Part shown: positions 31,970-40,610 of the stretch, in pieces
Layout of the letters: every line of letters starts with the position of its first letter
Numbering within the stretch: position 1 is the first letter of the stretch
Assembly: GCA_934454215.1 (NCBI GenBank)
Contig: CAKSGG010000003.1
Location: 20,428 to 84,427, forward strand
Source: an uncultured Clostridia bacterium
GTDB lineage: Bacteria; Bacillota; Clostridia; UBA1381
DNA length: 64,000 nt
Direction of reading: 5' to 3'
Position numbers and translations under genes: made by a program
Notes under the pieces: model-generated
The model's input: the letters and a program-made list of their open reading frames with translations, nothing else
Told to the model about the DNA's origin: nothing
The model's database searches: none

Positions 31970-32860
31970 ATGGCAAAGAAATTACCATTTACAGGCTCGG
32001 GCGTTGCCATTATAACGCCGTTTGACGGATATAAGACAAATTACGATGCTTTCGGAGAGCTTATTGAAATGCACATAGCGAAGAAAACAGACGCTATAAT
32101 AGTATGCGGAACAACGGGCGAGGCGGCTACGATGCCCGATGAGGAACACTTGGCGGCTATAGAATATACGGTAAAAAAGGTCGGCGGACGTATTCCCGTA
32201 ATTGCAGGAACAGGCTCAAATGAAACGGCTCATGCGATAAAGCTTTCGCAGGCTGCCGAGAAAATGGGCGTTGATGGGCTTTTGCAGGTAACTCCGTACT
32301 ACAACAAAACAACTCAAAAGGGACTTGTACGGCATTTTACGGAAATAGCAAATTCCGTTTCCGTTCCTATTATATTATATAACGTTCCGTCAAGAACGGG
32401 AATGAGTATTTCAATAGACGCTCTTAAAGAGCTTGCAAAGATAGACAACATAGTCGGAATTAAGGAGGCAAGCGGAAACATAAGCTATACGGCGCAGGTT
32501 GCTGCTCAAGTCCCTGATTTGTATATTTATTCGGGCAACGACGACATGATAATTCCCATAATGTCGCTCGGCGGTAAGGGCGTTATATCGGTTCTTGCGA
32601 ACGTATTGCCCGAGGAAACTCATCAAATGTGCCGGGACTATCTTGACGGAAATGTCGAAAAGGCAAGAAAGGCTCAGCTTGATTTGCTTGATTTGGCGAA
32701 TAAGCTGTTTGTCGAGGTTAATCCCATACCCGTTAAAACAGCTGTAAATATGATGGGCTATAACGTAGGAAATCTCAGACTTCCGCTTACGGATATGGAA
32801 CCGCAGAACAAGGAAAAGCTGAAAGAGGCTATGATTAAAGCCGGCGTAAAGCTTGCCTGA
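31970..32860 (+). CDS. dapA: 4-hydroxy-tetrahydrodipicolinate synthase
   Basis: The 296-residue TIM-barrel aldolase condenses pyruvate and aspartate semialdehyde. It has GSGVAIITPF, IIVCGTTGEAATM near 45, PVIAGTGSNET near 78, VTPYYNKTTQKG near 107, YNVPSRTGMSI (catalytic Tyr, ~134) and IVGIKEASGNI (Schiff-base Lys, ~162), with YSGNDDMIIP near 188. ATG 31970 follows AAAGGGGG; the frame's earlier ATG at 31928 lies inside the preceding gene. It is controlled with asd by the lysine riboswitch. Confidence 0.96.
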   Translation: MAKKLPFTGSGVAIITPFDGYKTNYDAFGELIEMHIAKKTDAIIVCGTTGEAATMPDEEHLAAIEYTVKKVGGRIPVIAGTGSNETAHAIKLSQAAEKMGVDGLLQVTPYYNKTTQKGLVRHFTEIANSVSVPIILYNVPSRTGMSISIDALKELAKIDNIVGIKEASGNISYTAQVAAQVPDLYIYSGNDDMIIPIMSLGGKGVISVLANVLPEETHQMCRDYLDGNVEKARKAQLDLLDLANKLFVEVNPIPVKTAVNMMGYNVGNLRLPLTDMEPQNKEKLKEAMIKAGVKLA

Positions 32861-32875
32861 CGGAGGAACGGTCGC

Positions 32876-33634
32876 ATGATAAGAATAATAATGAACGGCT
32901 GCAACGGTAAAATGGGGCAGGTTATAACCCGTCTTGCGGCGGAGGATAAGGATTGTGAAATCGTTGCGGGAGTTGACGTTAATACATCAATCCAAAACAC
33001 ATATCCCGTATATACATCGCTTAATGAGTTTGACGGTGACGCAGATGTTGTGATTGATTTTTCGCACCCGTCATGTCTTACGGGAATTTTGGAATACTGC
33101 AAGAAAAAAAGACTGCCCGTAATTCTTTCGACAACGGGATTTACGCCCGAGCAGAAAGAGGAATTTAAGGCGGCGTCATCGGAAATACCCGTATTTTTCA
33201 GCGCTAACATGAGCTTGGGTATAAATCTTCTGATTGCTCTGGCAAAGAAAGCGACAAAACTGCTTGAAGGTAATTTTGATATTGAAATAATCGAAAAACA
33301 CCATAATCAGAAAATCGACGCACCGTCGGGAACGGCGCTTGCGATTGCCGACGCAATTGATGAGACTCTTTCTTATCCCGCCGAATATATTTACGACAGG
33401 CATAATGTAAGACGTAAAAGAGGACCGCATGAAATCGGTATTCACGCAGTCAGAGGCGGTACGATTGTCGGCGAGCATGAGGTTTTGTTTGCCGGTACGG
33501 ACGAGGTTATAGAGCTGAAACACAGCGCACACAGCAAAGAGGTTTTTGCGGTCGGCGCTATAAAGGCGGCTAAATTTATAACGTCAAAGCCTGCCGGAAT
33601 GTATGATATGAATGATTTAATTTCGGAATTATAA
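32876..33634 (+). CDS. dapB: 4-hydroxy-tetrahydrodipicolinate reductase
   Basis: The 252-residue enzyme has the N-terminal nucleotide-binding NGCNGKMGQVI, VVIDFSHPSC near 60, LSTTGFTPEQ near 85, SANMSLGINLL near 107, the active-site EKHHNQKIDAPSGTA near 140 and HAVRGGTIVGEHEVLFAGTDE near 185 (cited as GGTIVGEHEVLFAGTDE). It follows dapA by 15 bases with GGAGG. It is the last gene of the riboswitch operon; other dap/lys genes lie elsewhere. Confidence 0.96.
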   Translation: MIRIIMNGCNGKMGQVITRLAAEDKDCEIVAGVDVNTSIQNTYPVYTSLNEFDGDADVVIDFSHPSCLTGILEYCKKKRLPVILSTTGFTPEQKEEFKAASSEIPVFFSANMSLGINLLIALAKKATKLLEGNFDIEIIEKHHNQKIDAPSGTALAIADAIDETLSYPAEYIYDRHNVRRKRGPHEIGIHAVRGGTIVGEHEVLFAGTDEVIELKHSAHSKEVFAVGAIKAAKFITSKPAGMYDMNDLISEL

Positions 33635-33697
33635 GGACGAATTGTATTTCGTGTGCAGTTCAATTTATTGAACGTTCTGCGCTGAATACAATCGTCC
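33635..33697 (+). repeat. F2b: second palindromic repeat family, after dapB
   Basis: Outer arms GGACGAATTGTATT (33635-33648) and AATACAATCGTCC (33685-33697) are complementary with one bulge. The interior has GTTCAAT-TT-ATTGAAC and the block TTGAACGTTCTGCGCTGAAT shared with F2a. Confidence 0.6.
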
Positions 33698-33698
33698 C

Positions 33699-33726
33699 AA
33701 AGGAGCTGTTTTACAGCTCCTTTTTT
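33699..33726 (+). terminator. Terminator of the lysine operon
   Basis: AAAGGAGCTGT-TTT-ACAGCTCCTTTTTT directly follows F2b. Confidence 0.92.
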
Positions 33727-33762
33727 GTGCAATAAAGTTATATAAATTGTATGATAATTTCA

Positions 33763-33791
33763 TTGACAAATAAAGAATAATGTGGTATAGT
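33763..33791 (+). promoter_or_regulatory. Promoter of the GNAT gene at 33840
   Basis: TTGACA (33763-33768), 17 bp, TATAGT (33786-33791). Confidence 0.8.
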
Positions 33792-33839
33792 GTGGTAGAA
33801 CCGATTAACGCTGTTTTATGGCGAAATGGAGGCATTGGC

Positions 33840-34328
33840 ATGAGCATACAGGTAAGAAAATATTCAAAAAACGATATATCGGACGCTGTTGCGGTATGGA
33901 ACGAGGTTGTCGAGGCGGGAAACGCATTTCCGCAGACAGAGCTTTTGGACTTGAAATCGGGTCATGAATTTTTTGAATCGCAGTCGTTTACGGGTATCGC
34001 ATACGACGAGGATAATAAAATTGTCGGCTTGTATATCCTGCACCCCAACAATGTCGGCAGGTGCGGTCATATATGCAACGCAAGCTATGCGGTAAAATCC
34101 GATATGAGAGGACGTCACATAGGCGAAACGCTTGTAACGGACTGTATAAATAAAGCGAGGGAGCTGGGGTTCGGCATATTGCAGTTTAACGCTGTCGTAA
34201 GCACAAATGTTCCTGCGCTGAAATTATACAAAAAGCTTGGATTTGTACAGCTTGGGACAATCCCGAACGGCTTTTTGATGAAAGACGGAAAGTATGAGGA
34301 TATAATCCCCCACTACTATAAATTATAA
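33840..34328 (+). CDS. GNAT-family N-acetyltransferase
   Basis: The 162-residue protein has the GNAT fold: VRKYSKNDISDAVAVWNEVV at the N-terminus, GLYILHPNN beta 4, SYAVKSDMRGRHIGETLVTDCI (acetyl-CoA pyrophosphate loop, near 88-109, Q/RxxGxG variant RGRHIG) and ALKLYKKLGFVQLGTIPNGF near 133. It resembles the phosphinothricin/L-amino-acid acetyltransferase-like branch; its substrate is unknown. ATG 33840 follows GGAGG at seven bases. Its stop codon is the first part of repeat R6's left arm. Confidence 0.85.
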   Translation: MSIQVRKYSKNDISDAVAVWNEVVEAGNAFPQTELLDLKSGHEFFESQSFTGIAYDEDNKIVGLYILHPNNVGRCGHICNASYAVKSDMRGRHIGETLVTDCINKARELGFGILQFNAVVSTNVPALKLYKKLGFVQLGTIPNGFLMKDGKYEDIIPHYYKL

Positions 34329-34427
34329 CATAAAATAAGCGGCGCAGCTTACAGCTTTCAAACACTTGATGTATCAACATACATCGGCGTGTTTTCAAAC
34401 TGCAATCTGCTTGCTTCTTTTAATGTT
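34327..34427 (+). repeat. R6: TAAGCGGC palindromic repeat before the GH29 gene
   Basis: Outer arms AACATAAAATAAG (34327-34339) and CTTCTTTTAATGTT (34414-34427) pair with one bulge. The inner stem CAGCTTTCAAACAC / GTGTTTTCAAACTG and GATGTAT...ATACATC loop are nearly identical to R4, 27 kb away, while the outer arms differ. Confidence 0.85.
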
Positions 34428-34453
34428 AAGAATTATATAAAGGAGAAAATTTT

Positions 34454-35689
34454 ATGCAAAAGGTAAAACCAACACAAAAACAGCTTGAATTTCTTGACTG
34501 GAGAATGGGAGTATTTTTCCACTTCGGTATAAGAACATTCAATGAGGGACACAAGGACTGGGACGGAGTACATATGGAGCTTGACACGTTCAACCCGACA
34601 GAGCTTGACTGCGAGCAATGGATTCGCACAATCAAGGAGGGCGGCGCTGAATATGCAATCCTGACAACAAAACACCATGACGGATTTGCAAACTGGCCGT
34701 CAAAATACACTGACTACTGCGTAAAGAATACGCCTTGGAAAGACGGAAAAGGCGACGTTGTGCGTGAATACGTCGACGCTTGCCGTAAATACGGAATCAA
34801 AGTCGGCTTGTATTACAGCCCGGCACAGTTCGGCTCGGCTCAAATGCAGGGCAAGGAATATGACGATTATTTCATCAACCAAATAAGCGAGCTTTTGACA
34901 AACTACGGCAAAATAGATTATCTGTGGTTTGACGGCTGCGGCAGTGAAAATCACGAATACGACAAGGACAGAATTATAAAGTGCATAAGAGGGTTACAGC
35001 CCGACATTCTGATATTCTCAATGTGGGACCCCGACACAAGATGGGTCGGAAACGAGGAGGGAATCGCTCCGCTCGGTTCGAGAAACTTTGTCAGAGCCGC
35101 AAGCACATCAATCAATATGCAGGAGGAGGAATGGCTCAGCGAGCCTAAATTCCTGCCGTACGAGTGCGACTGTAAAATCAGAAGATATAACTGGTTCTAC
35201 AGCGAGAACGACAGCCAACATTTAAGAGATTTGGACGATTTGCTCGGACTTTACGAATACTCGGTAGGCAGAGGCGGAAATCTTCTGCTTAATATCGGTC
35301 CCGACAGACGAGGATTGCTCCCCGATGAGGACAGCAAGAGATTTATCGAGTTCGGACAGAAAATCAAGGAACGTTATGCAAGCCCGATAGAGGTTGAAAT
35401 TAAGCGTGACGGAGATGAATTTGAAATTGTTTCGGATAAGCCCGTTAATATAAATGCAATTGTAATCAACGAAAATCTTGAAAACGGCGAAAGCGTAAAT
35501 GCGTTTGACGTGTATTATCACTGCTATAATGATTTTCTCGCTGCAAAGGGGCTTACAATCGGTCATGAACAGATTATACGAATCCCCGACGCATATCTTG
35601 ACAGCGAAGAAAGAACATTAAAAATCAAGATTACCGACCATGACGGAGATTATAAAATAGACAGCATAAAAGTCTACAGATGGAGGTAA
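34454..35689 (+). CDS. GH29 alpha-L-fucosidase
   Basis: The 411-residue enzyme starts with LDWRMGVFFHFGIRTF, then AEYAILTTKHHDGFANWPSK near 75 (His-His substrate site), KYGIKVGLYYSP near 110 and KIDYLWFDGCGSE near 152, whose Asp is the GH29 nucleophile. GGNLLLNIGPDRRGLLPDED near 275 ends the barrel and a ~100-residue beta-sandwich domain follows. There is no signal peptide, so it acts on imported oligosaccharides. It is first of three glycosidase genes, separated from the GH2 gene by two bases. Confidence 0.9.
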   Translation: MQKVKPTQKQLEFLDWRMGVFFHFGIRTFNEGHKDWDGVHMELDTFNPTELDCEQWIRTIKEGGAEYAILTTKHHDGFANWPSKYTDYCVKNTPWKDGKGDVVREYVDACRKYGIKVGLYYSPAQFGSAQMQGKEYDDYFINQISELLTNYGKIDYLWFDGCGSENHEYDKDRIIKCIRGLQPDILIFSMWDPDTRWVGNEEGIAPLGSRNFVRAASTSINMQEEEWLSEPKFLPYECDCKIRRYNWFYSENDSQHLRDLDDLLGLYEYSVGRGGNLLLNIGPDRRGLLPDEDSKRFIEFGQKIKERYASPIEVEIKRDGDEFEIVSDKPVNINAIVINENLENGESVNAFDVYYHCYNDFLAAKGLTIGHEQIIRIPDAYLDSEERTLKIKITDHDGDYKIDSIKVYRWR

Positions 35690-35691
35690 CT

Positions 35692-38523
35692 ATGAGAAAT
35701 TACGAAAATTTAAAGCGTCTGCACGAAAACACGCTTGCGCCCAGAGCGCACTATATCCCGTATGACAGCCTTGAAAAGGCTCTTGACGGCGACAAAAGCA
35801 AATCCGATTTTTATACGCTTTTAAACGGCGAATGGGATTTCAAATACTTTGCAAGAGATATTGACTGCCCCGATGTAATCGGCGATTGGGATAAGGTTCA
35901 TGTTCCGTCATGCTGGCAGACTACAGGCTATGAAAAGCCGTACTATACAAACGTAAACTATCCGTACCCCGTTGACCCTCCGTATGTTCCCGACGATAAT
36001 CCGCTGGGCGTATACAGAAGATTTGTAAACATAAGCGCCGATAAAGCCGCAAAGGAAAATTACATAATCTTTGAAGGCGTTGCACCGTGCATTGAATTAT
36101 ACGTAAACGGCGAATATGTAGGATTTTCAACGGTATCGCACTCAACCTCGGAATTTAAAATAAATCTGCATGAGGGCGAAAACGAGATTCTTGTAAAGGT
36201 TTATAAATGGTGCGCCGCAAGCTATCTTGAAGACCAGGACTTTTTCAGAAACAACGGTATTTTCAGAGATGTTTATATCCTTTCGAGAAACTGCGGTCAT
36301 GTCTTTGACGTTCAAATCGGCTTTGACTCAAAGGGCATTTACTGCGATGAAAATTACAAGGTTTACGACGCTGACGGAAACGAAACGGATTTATCCGACC
36401 CGATTTTATGGAATGCCGAAAAGCCGTATCTGTATACGGCGGTTGTCGAGCAGGCGGGAGAATTTATTCCGTTCAAAATCGGTTTGAGAGAACAGTCGGT
36501 GAGCGATAAGGGCGAGCTGCTTATAAACGGAGTAAGCGTAAAATTAAAGGGTATAAATCACCACGACACACACCCGTTTGACGGCTATGCGATGAGCTAT
36601 GACTTTATGCGCTCGGAGCTGCTCAAGATGAAAGAGCTTAATATAAACGCAATCAGAACGTCACACTATCCGCCGCAGCCTGCATTTTTGGAGCTGTGCG
36701 ATGAATTGGGCTTCTATGTTATTGACGAGGCGGATATAGAAACTCACGGCTTTGCAAACCGCAGGGGCGGAAACTGGGGATATGACGATTCGCCGATATG
36801 GCCGTGCAAGAACCCCGAATGGCATGACGCATTTGTTGACAGGGCGCAAAGATTGTTCGAGAGGGATAAAAACCATACCTGCGTTGTTATGTGGAGCTTG
36901 GGAAATGAATCAAACTACGGTGAGAATTTTGCCGCAATGTCTGAATTTATAAAGGAGCGCCAAAGCTCATACAAGGGCATAAATCGTCTTGTGCATTATG
37001 AAAACGTCTACAATAATATTGCGCTTGCAAAGACATATCCGAATCAGCTTGCAAAGGACACGGACGACGTTGACGTTGTAAGCAGAATGTACTCATCGGC
37101 AACAGATATGCTAAATTACATCAGAGTTACCGGTGACAAGCGTCCGTTCTTCTTGTGCGAATATTCGCACGCAATGGGTAACGGTCCCGGCGATTTGATG
37201 GACTACTGGAAGATTATAGAAAAGAATGAGCAGCTTATAGGCGGCTGCATATGGGAATGGGCTGACCACGTTGCGCCTATGGCTGACGGACATTTGGGCT
37301 ACGGCGGTGACTTCGGCGAGGAAACGCATGACGCAAATTTCTGCTGTGACGGTCTTGTATTCAGCGACAGAAGCTTTAAATCGGGCTCATATGAGGCAAA
37401 ATACGCTTATCAGCCGTTAAGGAGCGAATGGAATAACGGCGTGCTTACGCTTATAAACAAATTCGATTTTACCGATTTTACGGACTATGACTTTACCTTA
37501 ACAATAACGGCGGACGGAAAAGCCGTAAAAACCGAAAAGTTAAATCTTTCGGCAAAGCCGCACATGAGCGAGGACGTTATTGTTGACGTAAACGGCATTG
37601 ACGCACAATACGGAGTTTATCTGAATGTTTCCATGAAAGATAAAAACGGATTCGAGGCTGCTCATGTTCAGCATGAAATTGCGGCGGCAAAGCCCGTATG
37701 CGCAGGAGAAGGCACTGTTGAAATCAAGGCTGACGGCGAATATGCGGTAATTTCGGGCAAGGGCTTTACATATAAGTTCAATACGCACTACGGATATATC
37801 GAGGATTTGGACGGATATTTGAAAGCGCCCATGAAGCTGTCAATATGGAGAGCGCCGACCGATAACGACAGAGTTATAAAAAATTACGGCTGGTTTGACA
37901 ATAACTACAACAAAATGCACAGCAAGGTATACGATGTAAATATAGACGGTAATTCGATTACCGTAAAGGGCGGTTTAAATTCGGTGGCAAGAGCGAATTT
38001 TATTGATTACACTGCTGTTTATACATTCTTTGCGGACGGCAGAATAGATGTTGAATTTAAGGGCACATTCGACCAATCAAGAACATTCCTGCCAAGACTC
38101 GGCTTTGAGTTCAAGACGGACGAAACAGATTTTGAATACTTCGGTTACGGACCGTATGAATCATATATCGACATGAACCATGCGTCGCAGATGGGTATGT
38201 ACAAGAGTACGGCGGCGGACGAATATGTGAATTACATCAAGCCGCAGGAGCACGGAAATCATTATAATACAAAGTATATGAAACTTGGCGGATTTGCTTT
38301 TGTATCGGAAAAGGGCTTTGAATTTGCGGTGTCGGAGTACAGCAAGGAGGAGCTTACGGCAAAGGCGCATAATTTTGAGCTTGAAAAGGATAAGCACATT
38401 AATGTCAGAATTGATTACAAGGTAAGCGGTATCGGCTCGGGGAGCTGCGGTCCTCAGCTTGTTCAGGCGTATCAGATGAATGACAGGGACATTGATTTCA
38501 AATTCAGCATAATAAAAAATTAA
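35692..38523 (+). CDS. GH2-family beta-galactosidase (LacZ-like)
   Basis: The 943-residue protein has the five-domain LacZ plan: sugar-binding jelly roll with FYTLLNGEWDFKYF and VHVPSCWQTTGYEKPYYTNV (cited as VPSCWQTTGYEKPYYTN), an immunoglobulin-like domain, TIM barrel, and C-terminal small-chain domain. The barrel shows LKGINHHDTHPFDG near 285, AIRTSHYPPQP near 322, acid/base MWSLGNESNYG near 400 and nucleophile FLCEYSHAMGNGPGDLMDYW near 484. The small-chain domain has LSIWRAPTDNDR. ATG 35692 directly follows GGAGGTAAC. No signal peptide is present. Substrate could be beta-galactosides or a related linkage such as beta-glucuronide or beta-arabinoside. Confidence 0.92.
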   Translation: MRNYENLKRLHENTLAPRAHYIPYDSLEKALDGDKSKSDFYTLLNGEWDFKYFARDIDCPDVIGDWDKVHVPSCWQTTGYEKPYYTNVNYPYPVDPPYVPDDNPLGVYRRFVNISADKAAKENYIIFEGVAPCIELYVNGEYVGFSTVSHSTSEFKINLHEGENEILVKVYKWCAASYLEDQDFFRNNGIFRDVYILSRNCGHVFDVQIGFDSKGIYCDENYKVYDADGNETDLSDPILWNAEKPYLYTAVVEQAGEFIPFKIGLREQSVSDKGELLINGVSVKLKGINHHDTHPFDGYAMSYDFMRSELLKMKELNINAIRTSHYPPQPAFLELCDELGFYVIDEADIETHGFANRRGGNWGYDDSPIWPCKNPEWHDAFVDRAQRLFERDKNHTCVVMWSLGNESNYGENFAAMSEFIKERQSSYKGINRLVHYENVYNNIALAKTYPNQLAKDTDDVDVVSRMYSSATDMLNYIRVTGDKRPFFLCEYSHAMGNGPGDLMDYWKIIEKNEQLIGGCIWEWADHVAPMADGHLGYGGDFGEETHDANFCCDGLVFSDRSFKSGSYEAKYAYQPLRSEWNNGVLTLINKFDFTDFTDYDFTLTITADGKAVKTEKLNLSAKPHMSEDVIVDVNGIDAQYGVYLNVSMKDKNGFEAAHVQHEIAAAKPVCAGEGTVEIKADGEYAVISGKGFTYKFNTHYGYIEDLDGYLKAPMKLSIWRAPTDNDRVIKNYGWFDNNYNKMHSKVYDVNIDGNSITVKGGLNSVARANFIDYTAVYTFFADGRIDVEFKGTFDQSRTFLPRLGFEFKTDETDFEYFGYGPYESYIDMNHASQMGMYKSTAADEYVNYIKPQEHGNHYNTKYMKLGGFAFVSEKGFEFAVSEYSKEELTAKAHNFELEKDKHINVRIDYKVSGIGSGSCGPQLVQAYQMNDRDIDFKFSIIKN

Positions 38524-38535
38524 GGGAGAGAGAAA

Positions 38536-39672
38536 ATGAATAAGGTAATCGAACAGAACCGTGAATGGATTAACGGTACATGGGAAAAAATCGACAGGAA
38601 AATGAGCCGTATTGCGGTGAAAAGCTATGATAAAATTCCGTATACCACAATAAACGGCGTTCACAATGACAGGGGCAGAACCGAACCCGACTGGTGGACG
38701 AACGGATTTTGGGGCGGCATGATGTGGCTGCTTTACAAGGCAACGGGCAATGAGCAGTACAGAAAAACCGCCGAACATTCGGAGGAAATTCTCAGCGAGG
38801 CTTTAAAGGATTTTAAAAAGCTGCACCATGACGTAGGCTTTATGTGGCATCTGACAAGCGGTGCAAATTACAGAATAACGGGCAATAAGGAGGCGTGCAA
38901 TACGAATTTGTTTATGGCATCAACTCTTATGTCACGTTATAATGTTGACGGCGATTATATACGTGCATGGAACGGCGACGCAATCGGATATTCGATTATA
39001 GATTGCCTTATGAATATTCCCCTGCTTTACTGGGCGTCGGAGGAAATAGGCGACCCGAGATTTAAGCGTGTTGCAATGCGGCACATGGATATGGCTTTAA
39101 GAGACCATATCCGCAAGGACGGGAGCGTTAATCATATCGTTGACCATTATCCCGATAAAGTAGGAGTAAGGCAGGTTCTTGCGGGGCAGGGCTACAGTGA
39201 TACGTCATGCTGGTCAAGAGGACTTGCGTGGGCGGTTTACGGCTCAATACTTTCGTATATTCATGCGGGAAAAGAAGAATATCTTGACGCAGCAGTAAGA
39301 ACATCGGATTATTTTATCGAGCATTGCAGGGAAACGGGATATCTTCCGCTTTTGGATTTCTGTGCGCCGAAAGAGCCTGTGTATTATGACAGCACGGCGG
39401 GAGTGTGTGCCGCCTGCGGAATGATAGAGCTTGCAAAATACGTTCCCGACGGGGATAAGTACATGAGTGCGGCAATTGAGATACTTAAAGCGACGGATAA
39501 AAGGTGCTGTAATTACGGTGAGGACGAGGACGCACTTGTTCTTATGGGGAGTGAAAGATACCCCAATAATGAGGAGGAACTGAAATTAGTTCATATGCCG
39601 ATAATTTACGGAGATTTCTTCTTTGTTGAGGCGCTGTTTAAGCTAAAGGGAAACGATTTCCTTATTTGGTAG
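38536..39672 (+). CDS. GH88/GH105-type unsaturated glucuronyl hydrolase
   Basis: The 378-residue alpha6/alpha6-barrel protein has WWTNGFWGGMMWLLYKATGN near 54, HDVGFMWHLTSGANYRITG near 97 (conserved Asp), WNGDAIGYSIIDCLMN near 147 (second conserved Asp region), RQVLAGQGYSDTSCWSRGLAWAVYG near 212 (cited as SDTSCWSRGLAWAVYG) and YDSTAGVCAACG near 287. This matches GH88 enzymes that remove unsaturated uronic acids left by polysaccharide lyases. With GH29 and GH2 upstream, the set suggests cytoplasmic breakdown of a fucose- and uronate-bearing glycan. No transporter or regulator is adjacent. Confidence 0.9.
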   Translation: MNKVIEQNREWINGTWEKIDRKMSRIAVKSYDKIPYTTINGVHNDRGRTEPDWWTNGFWGGMMWLLYKATGNEQYRKTAEHSEEILSEALKDFKKLHHDVGFMWHLTSGANYRITGNKEACNTNLFMASTLMSRYNVDGDYIRAWNGDAIGYSIIDCLMNIPLLYWASEEIGDPRFKRVAMRHMDMALRDHIRKDGSVNHIVDHYPDKVGVRQVLAGQGYSDTSCWSRGLAWAVYGSILSYIHAGKEEYLDAAVRTSDYFIEHCRETGYLPLLDFCAPKEPVYYDSTAGVCAACGMIELAKYVPDGDKYMSAAIEILKATDKRCCNYGEDEDALVLMGSERYPNNEEELKLVHMPIIYGDFFFVEALFKLKGNDFLIW

Positions 39673-39673
39673 T

Positions 39674-39714
39674 AAAAAAACAAGCATATCGCTTTTGCGG
39701 TATGCTTGTTTGTG
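39674..39714 (-). terminator. Terminator between the GH88 gene and the accessory island
   Basis: CAAGCATA-TCGCTTTTGCGG-TATGCTTG. The T-run is best on the minus strand (TTTTTTT), serving the island; plus-strand termination would be weaker. Confidence 0.75.
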
Positions 39715-39734
39715 CTGTAGAGGTATTAATCTTA

Positions 39735-40016
39735 TTAACAGTCCACCCATTCGATTTCTTTTTCCGCTTCCCAAAAAGTTTTGCCTTCAAAAATCGGAGC
39801 TTGAATAAATTTATTGTAACAATATTCAAGAGAAATATTATCTATTTCCAGTATATAATTTTCACTGGGCGGTTCATGCTGAAATACTTCCATATGGTAT
39901 ATACCGTTACTCCGTCTGTATCCTTGAAACCAATATTTAATACCGTGATAAATATATACAATATCTTGCCCTGAATATACGGTATCTAAAAAATCATTTG
40001 CATTTCCGTTTATCAT
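39735..40016 (-). CDS. Small acidic protein, paralogue 1 (candidate immunity protein)
   Basis: The 93-residue protein shares its first ten residues (MINGNANDF(L/I)D) and last 17 (GKTFWEAEKEIEWVDC) almost exactly with paralogue 3 at 40320, while the middle 65 residues differ strongly. It contains YHGIKYWF, equivalent to the FDNKKYFL of paralogue 3. No signal peptide or known domain. The sequence ATGAAAGGGCGGATTTAA just upstream is identical to the last codons (MKGRI) of the GGRG-type gene at 40612, although here it is only a scar. Such cassettes with conserved ends and variable cores are typical of immunity genes. Function unproven. Confidence 0.7.
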   Translation of the reverse strand: MINGNANDFLDTVYSGQDIVYIYHGIKYWFQGYRRSNGIYHMEVFQHEPPSENYILEIDNISLEYCYNKFIQAPIFEGKTFWEAEKEIEWVDC

Positions 40017-40035
40017 TTTAAATCCGCCCTTTCAT
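39991..40035. repeat. 45-bp exact direct repeat, copy A (5' end of immunity-like cassette)
   Basis: Identical over 45 bases to 40585-40629. It covers the first codons of the paralogue, its ribosome site and the terminal MKGRI codons of the GGRG-type gene. Confidence 0.9.
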
Positions 40036-40301
40036 TCAATGTCGACAATTTTAATATTACTGTATTCTTTGTTAAGAGGCTTATTATTCCAAATGGGTAA
40101 GTTAAACAGCTTATCTACAATTGAAATTCTGTCTTTTCCTGCAACCTCCGTCATTTTCCTGCCTTCGTCATTAGTTATATTATATATAATAATTTTTAAG
40201 GTTTCCCATTCAAAAAAATATTTCTTTTCACCGTATGTGATTTCCGCCTCGTGTCCGTAACATAATTGGTCATAAAGCTCATTATATTCATTTATTGTCA
40301 T
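40032..40301 (-). CDS. Small acidic protein, paralogue 2 (candidate immunity protein)
   Basis: The 89-residue protein is a more distant relative of its two neighbours: MTINEYNELYDQLCYGHEAEITYGEKKYFFEW corresponds in pattern to their N-terminal helix plus KKYF strand (cited as NEYNELYDQL and GEKKYFFEW), and LPIWNNKPLNKEYSNIKIVD to their IWNGKTFWEAEKEIEWVD. It has its own GGAGG ribosome site. No known domain or signal. Its stop TGA lies within the scar ahead of paralogue 1. Its better divergence suggests it is an older cassette. Function unknown. Confidence 0.65.
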   Translation of the reverse strand: MTINEYNELYDQLCYGHEAEITYGEKKYFFEWETLKIIIYNITNDEGRKMTEVAGKDRISIVDKLFNLPIWNNKPLNKEYSNIKIVDIE

Positions 40302-40319
40302 TTTTTGCCTCCGAAAAAT

Positions 40320-40370
40320 TTAACAGTCCACCCATTCGATTTCTTTTTCAGCTTCCCAAAAAGTTTTGCC
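40320..40370. repeat. 51-bp near-exact direct repeat (3' end of immunity-like cassette)
   Basis: Matches 39735-39785 at 50 of 51 positions and encodes the shared C-terminus with WEAEKEIEWVDC. Confidence 0.9.
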
Positions 40371-40610
40371 ATTCCAGATTTTTGCATTTTCAAAGGCTGT
40401 TAAGCAGTCGCAGACGGATTTTTCTGTAACAGAAAACACTGTTATTTCATTTGTCAAATCATACACTTCTATTCTGACGCTTATAACATTTCCGCAGCTA
40501 TCTTTTTTTGTCTGACAGCCATTCAAAAAATATTTTTTGTTGTCAAATATTGCGTAATGGTCTTCGTATGACAGCTTGTCGATAAAATCATTTGCATTTC
40601 CGTTTATCAT
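40320..40610 (-). CDS. Small acidic protein, paralogue 3 (candidate immunity protein)
   Basis: The 96-residue protein starts one base after the GGRG-type gene's stop; the ribosome site is inside that gene's last codons. It has the MINGNANDFIDKL start, FDNKKYFLNGC strand, an IRIEVYDLTN-like middle and the IWNGKTFWEAEKEIEWVDC end. At DNA level its ends (40320-40370, 40585-40629) match those of paralogue 1, with one mismatch in 96 bases, while the core does not align closely. The coupling to the GGRG-type gene makes it the natural partner of that protein. Confidence 0.7.
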   Translation of the reverse strand: MINGNANDFIDKLSYEDHYAIFDNKKYFLNGCQTKKDSCGNVISVRIEVYDLTNEITVFSVTEKSVCDCLTAFENAKIWNGKTFWEAEKEIEWVDC

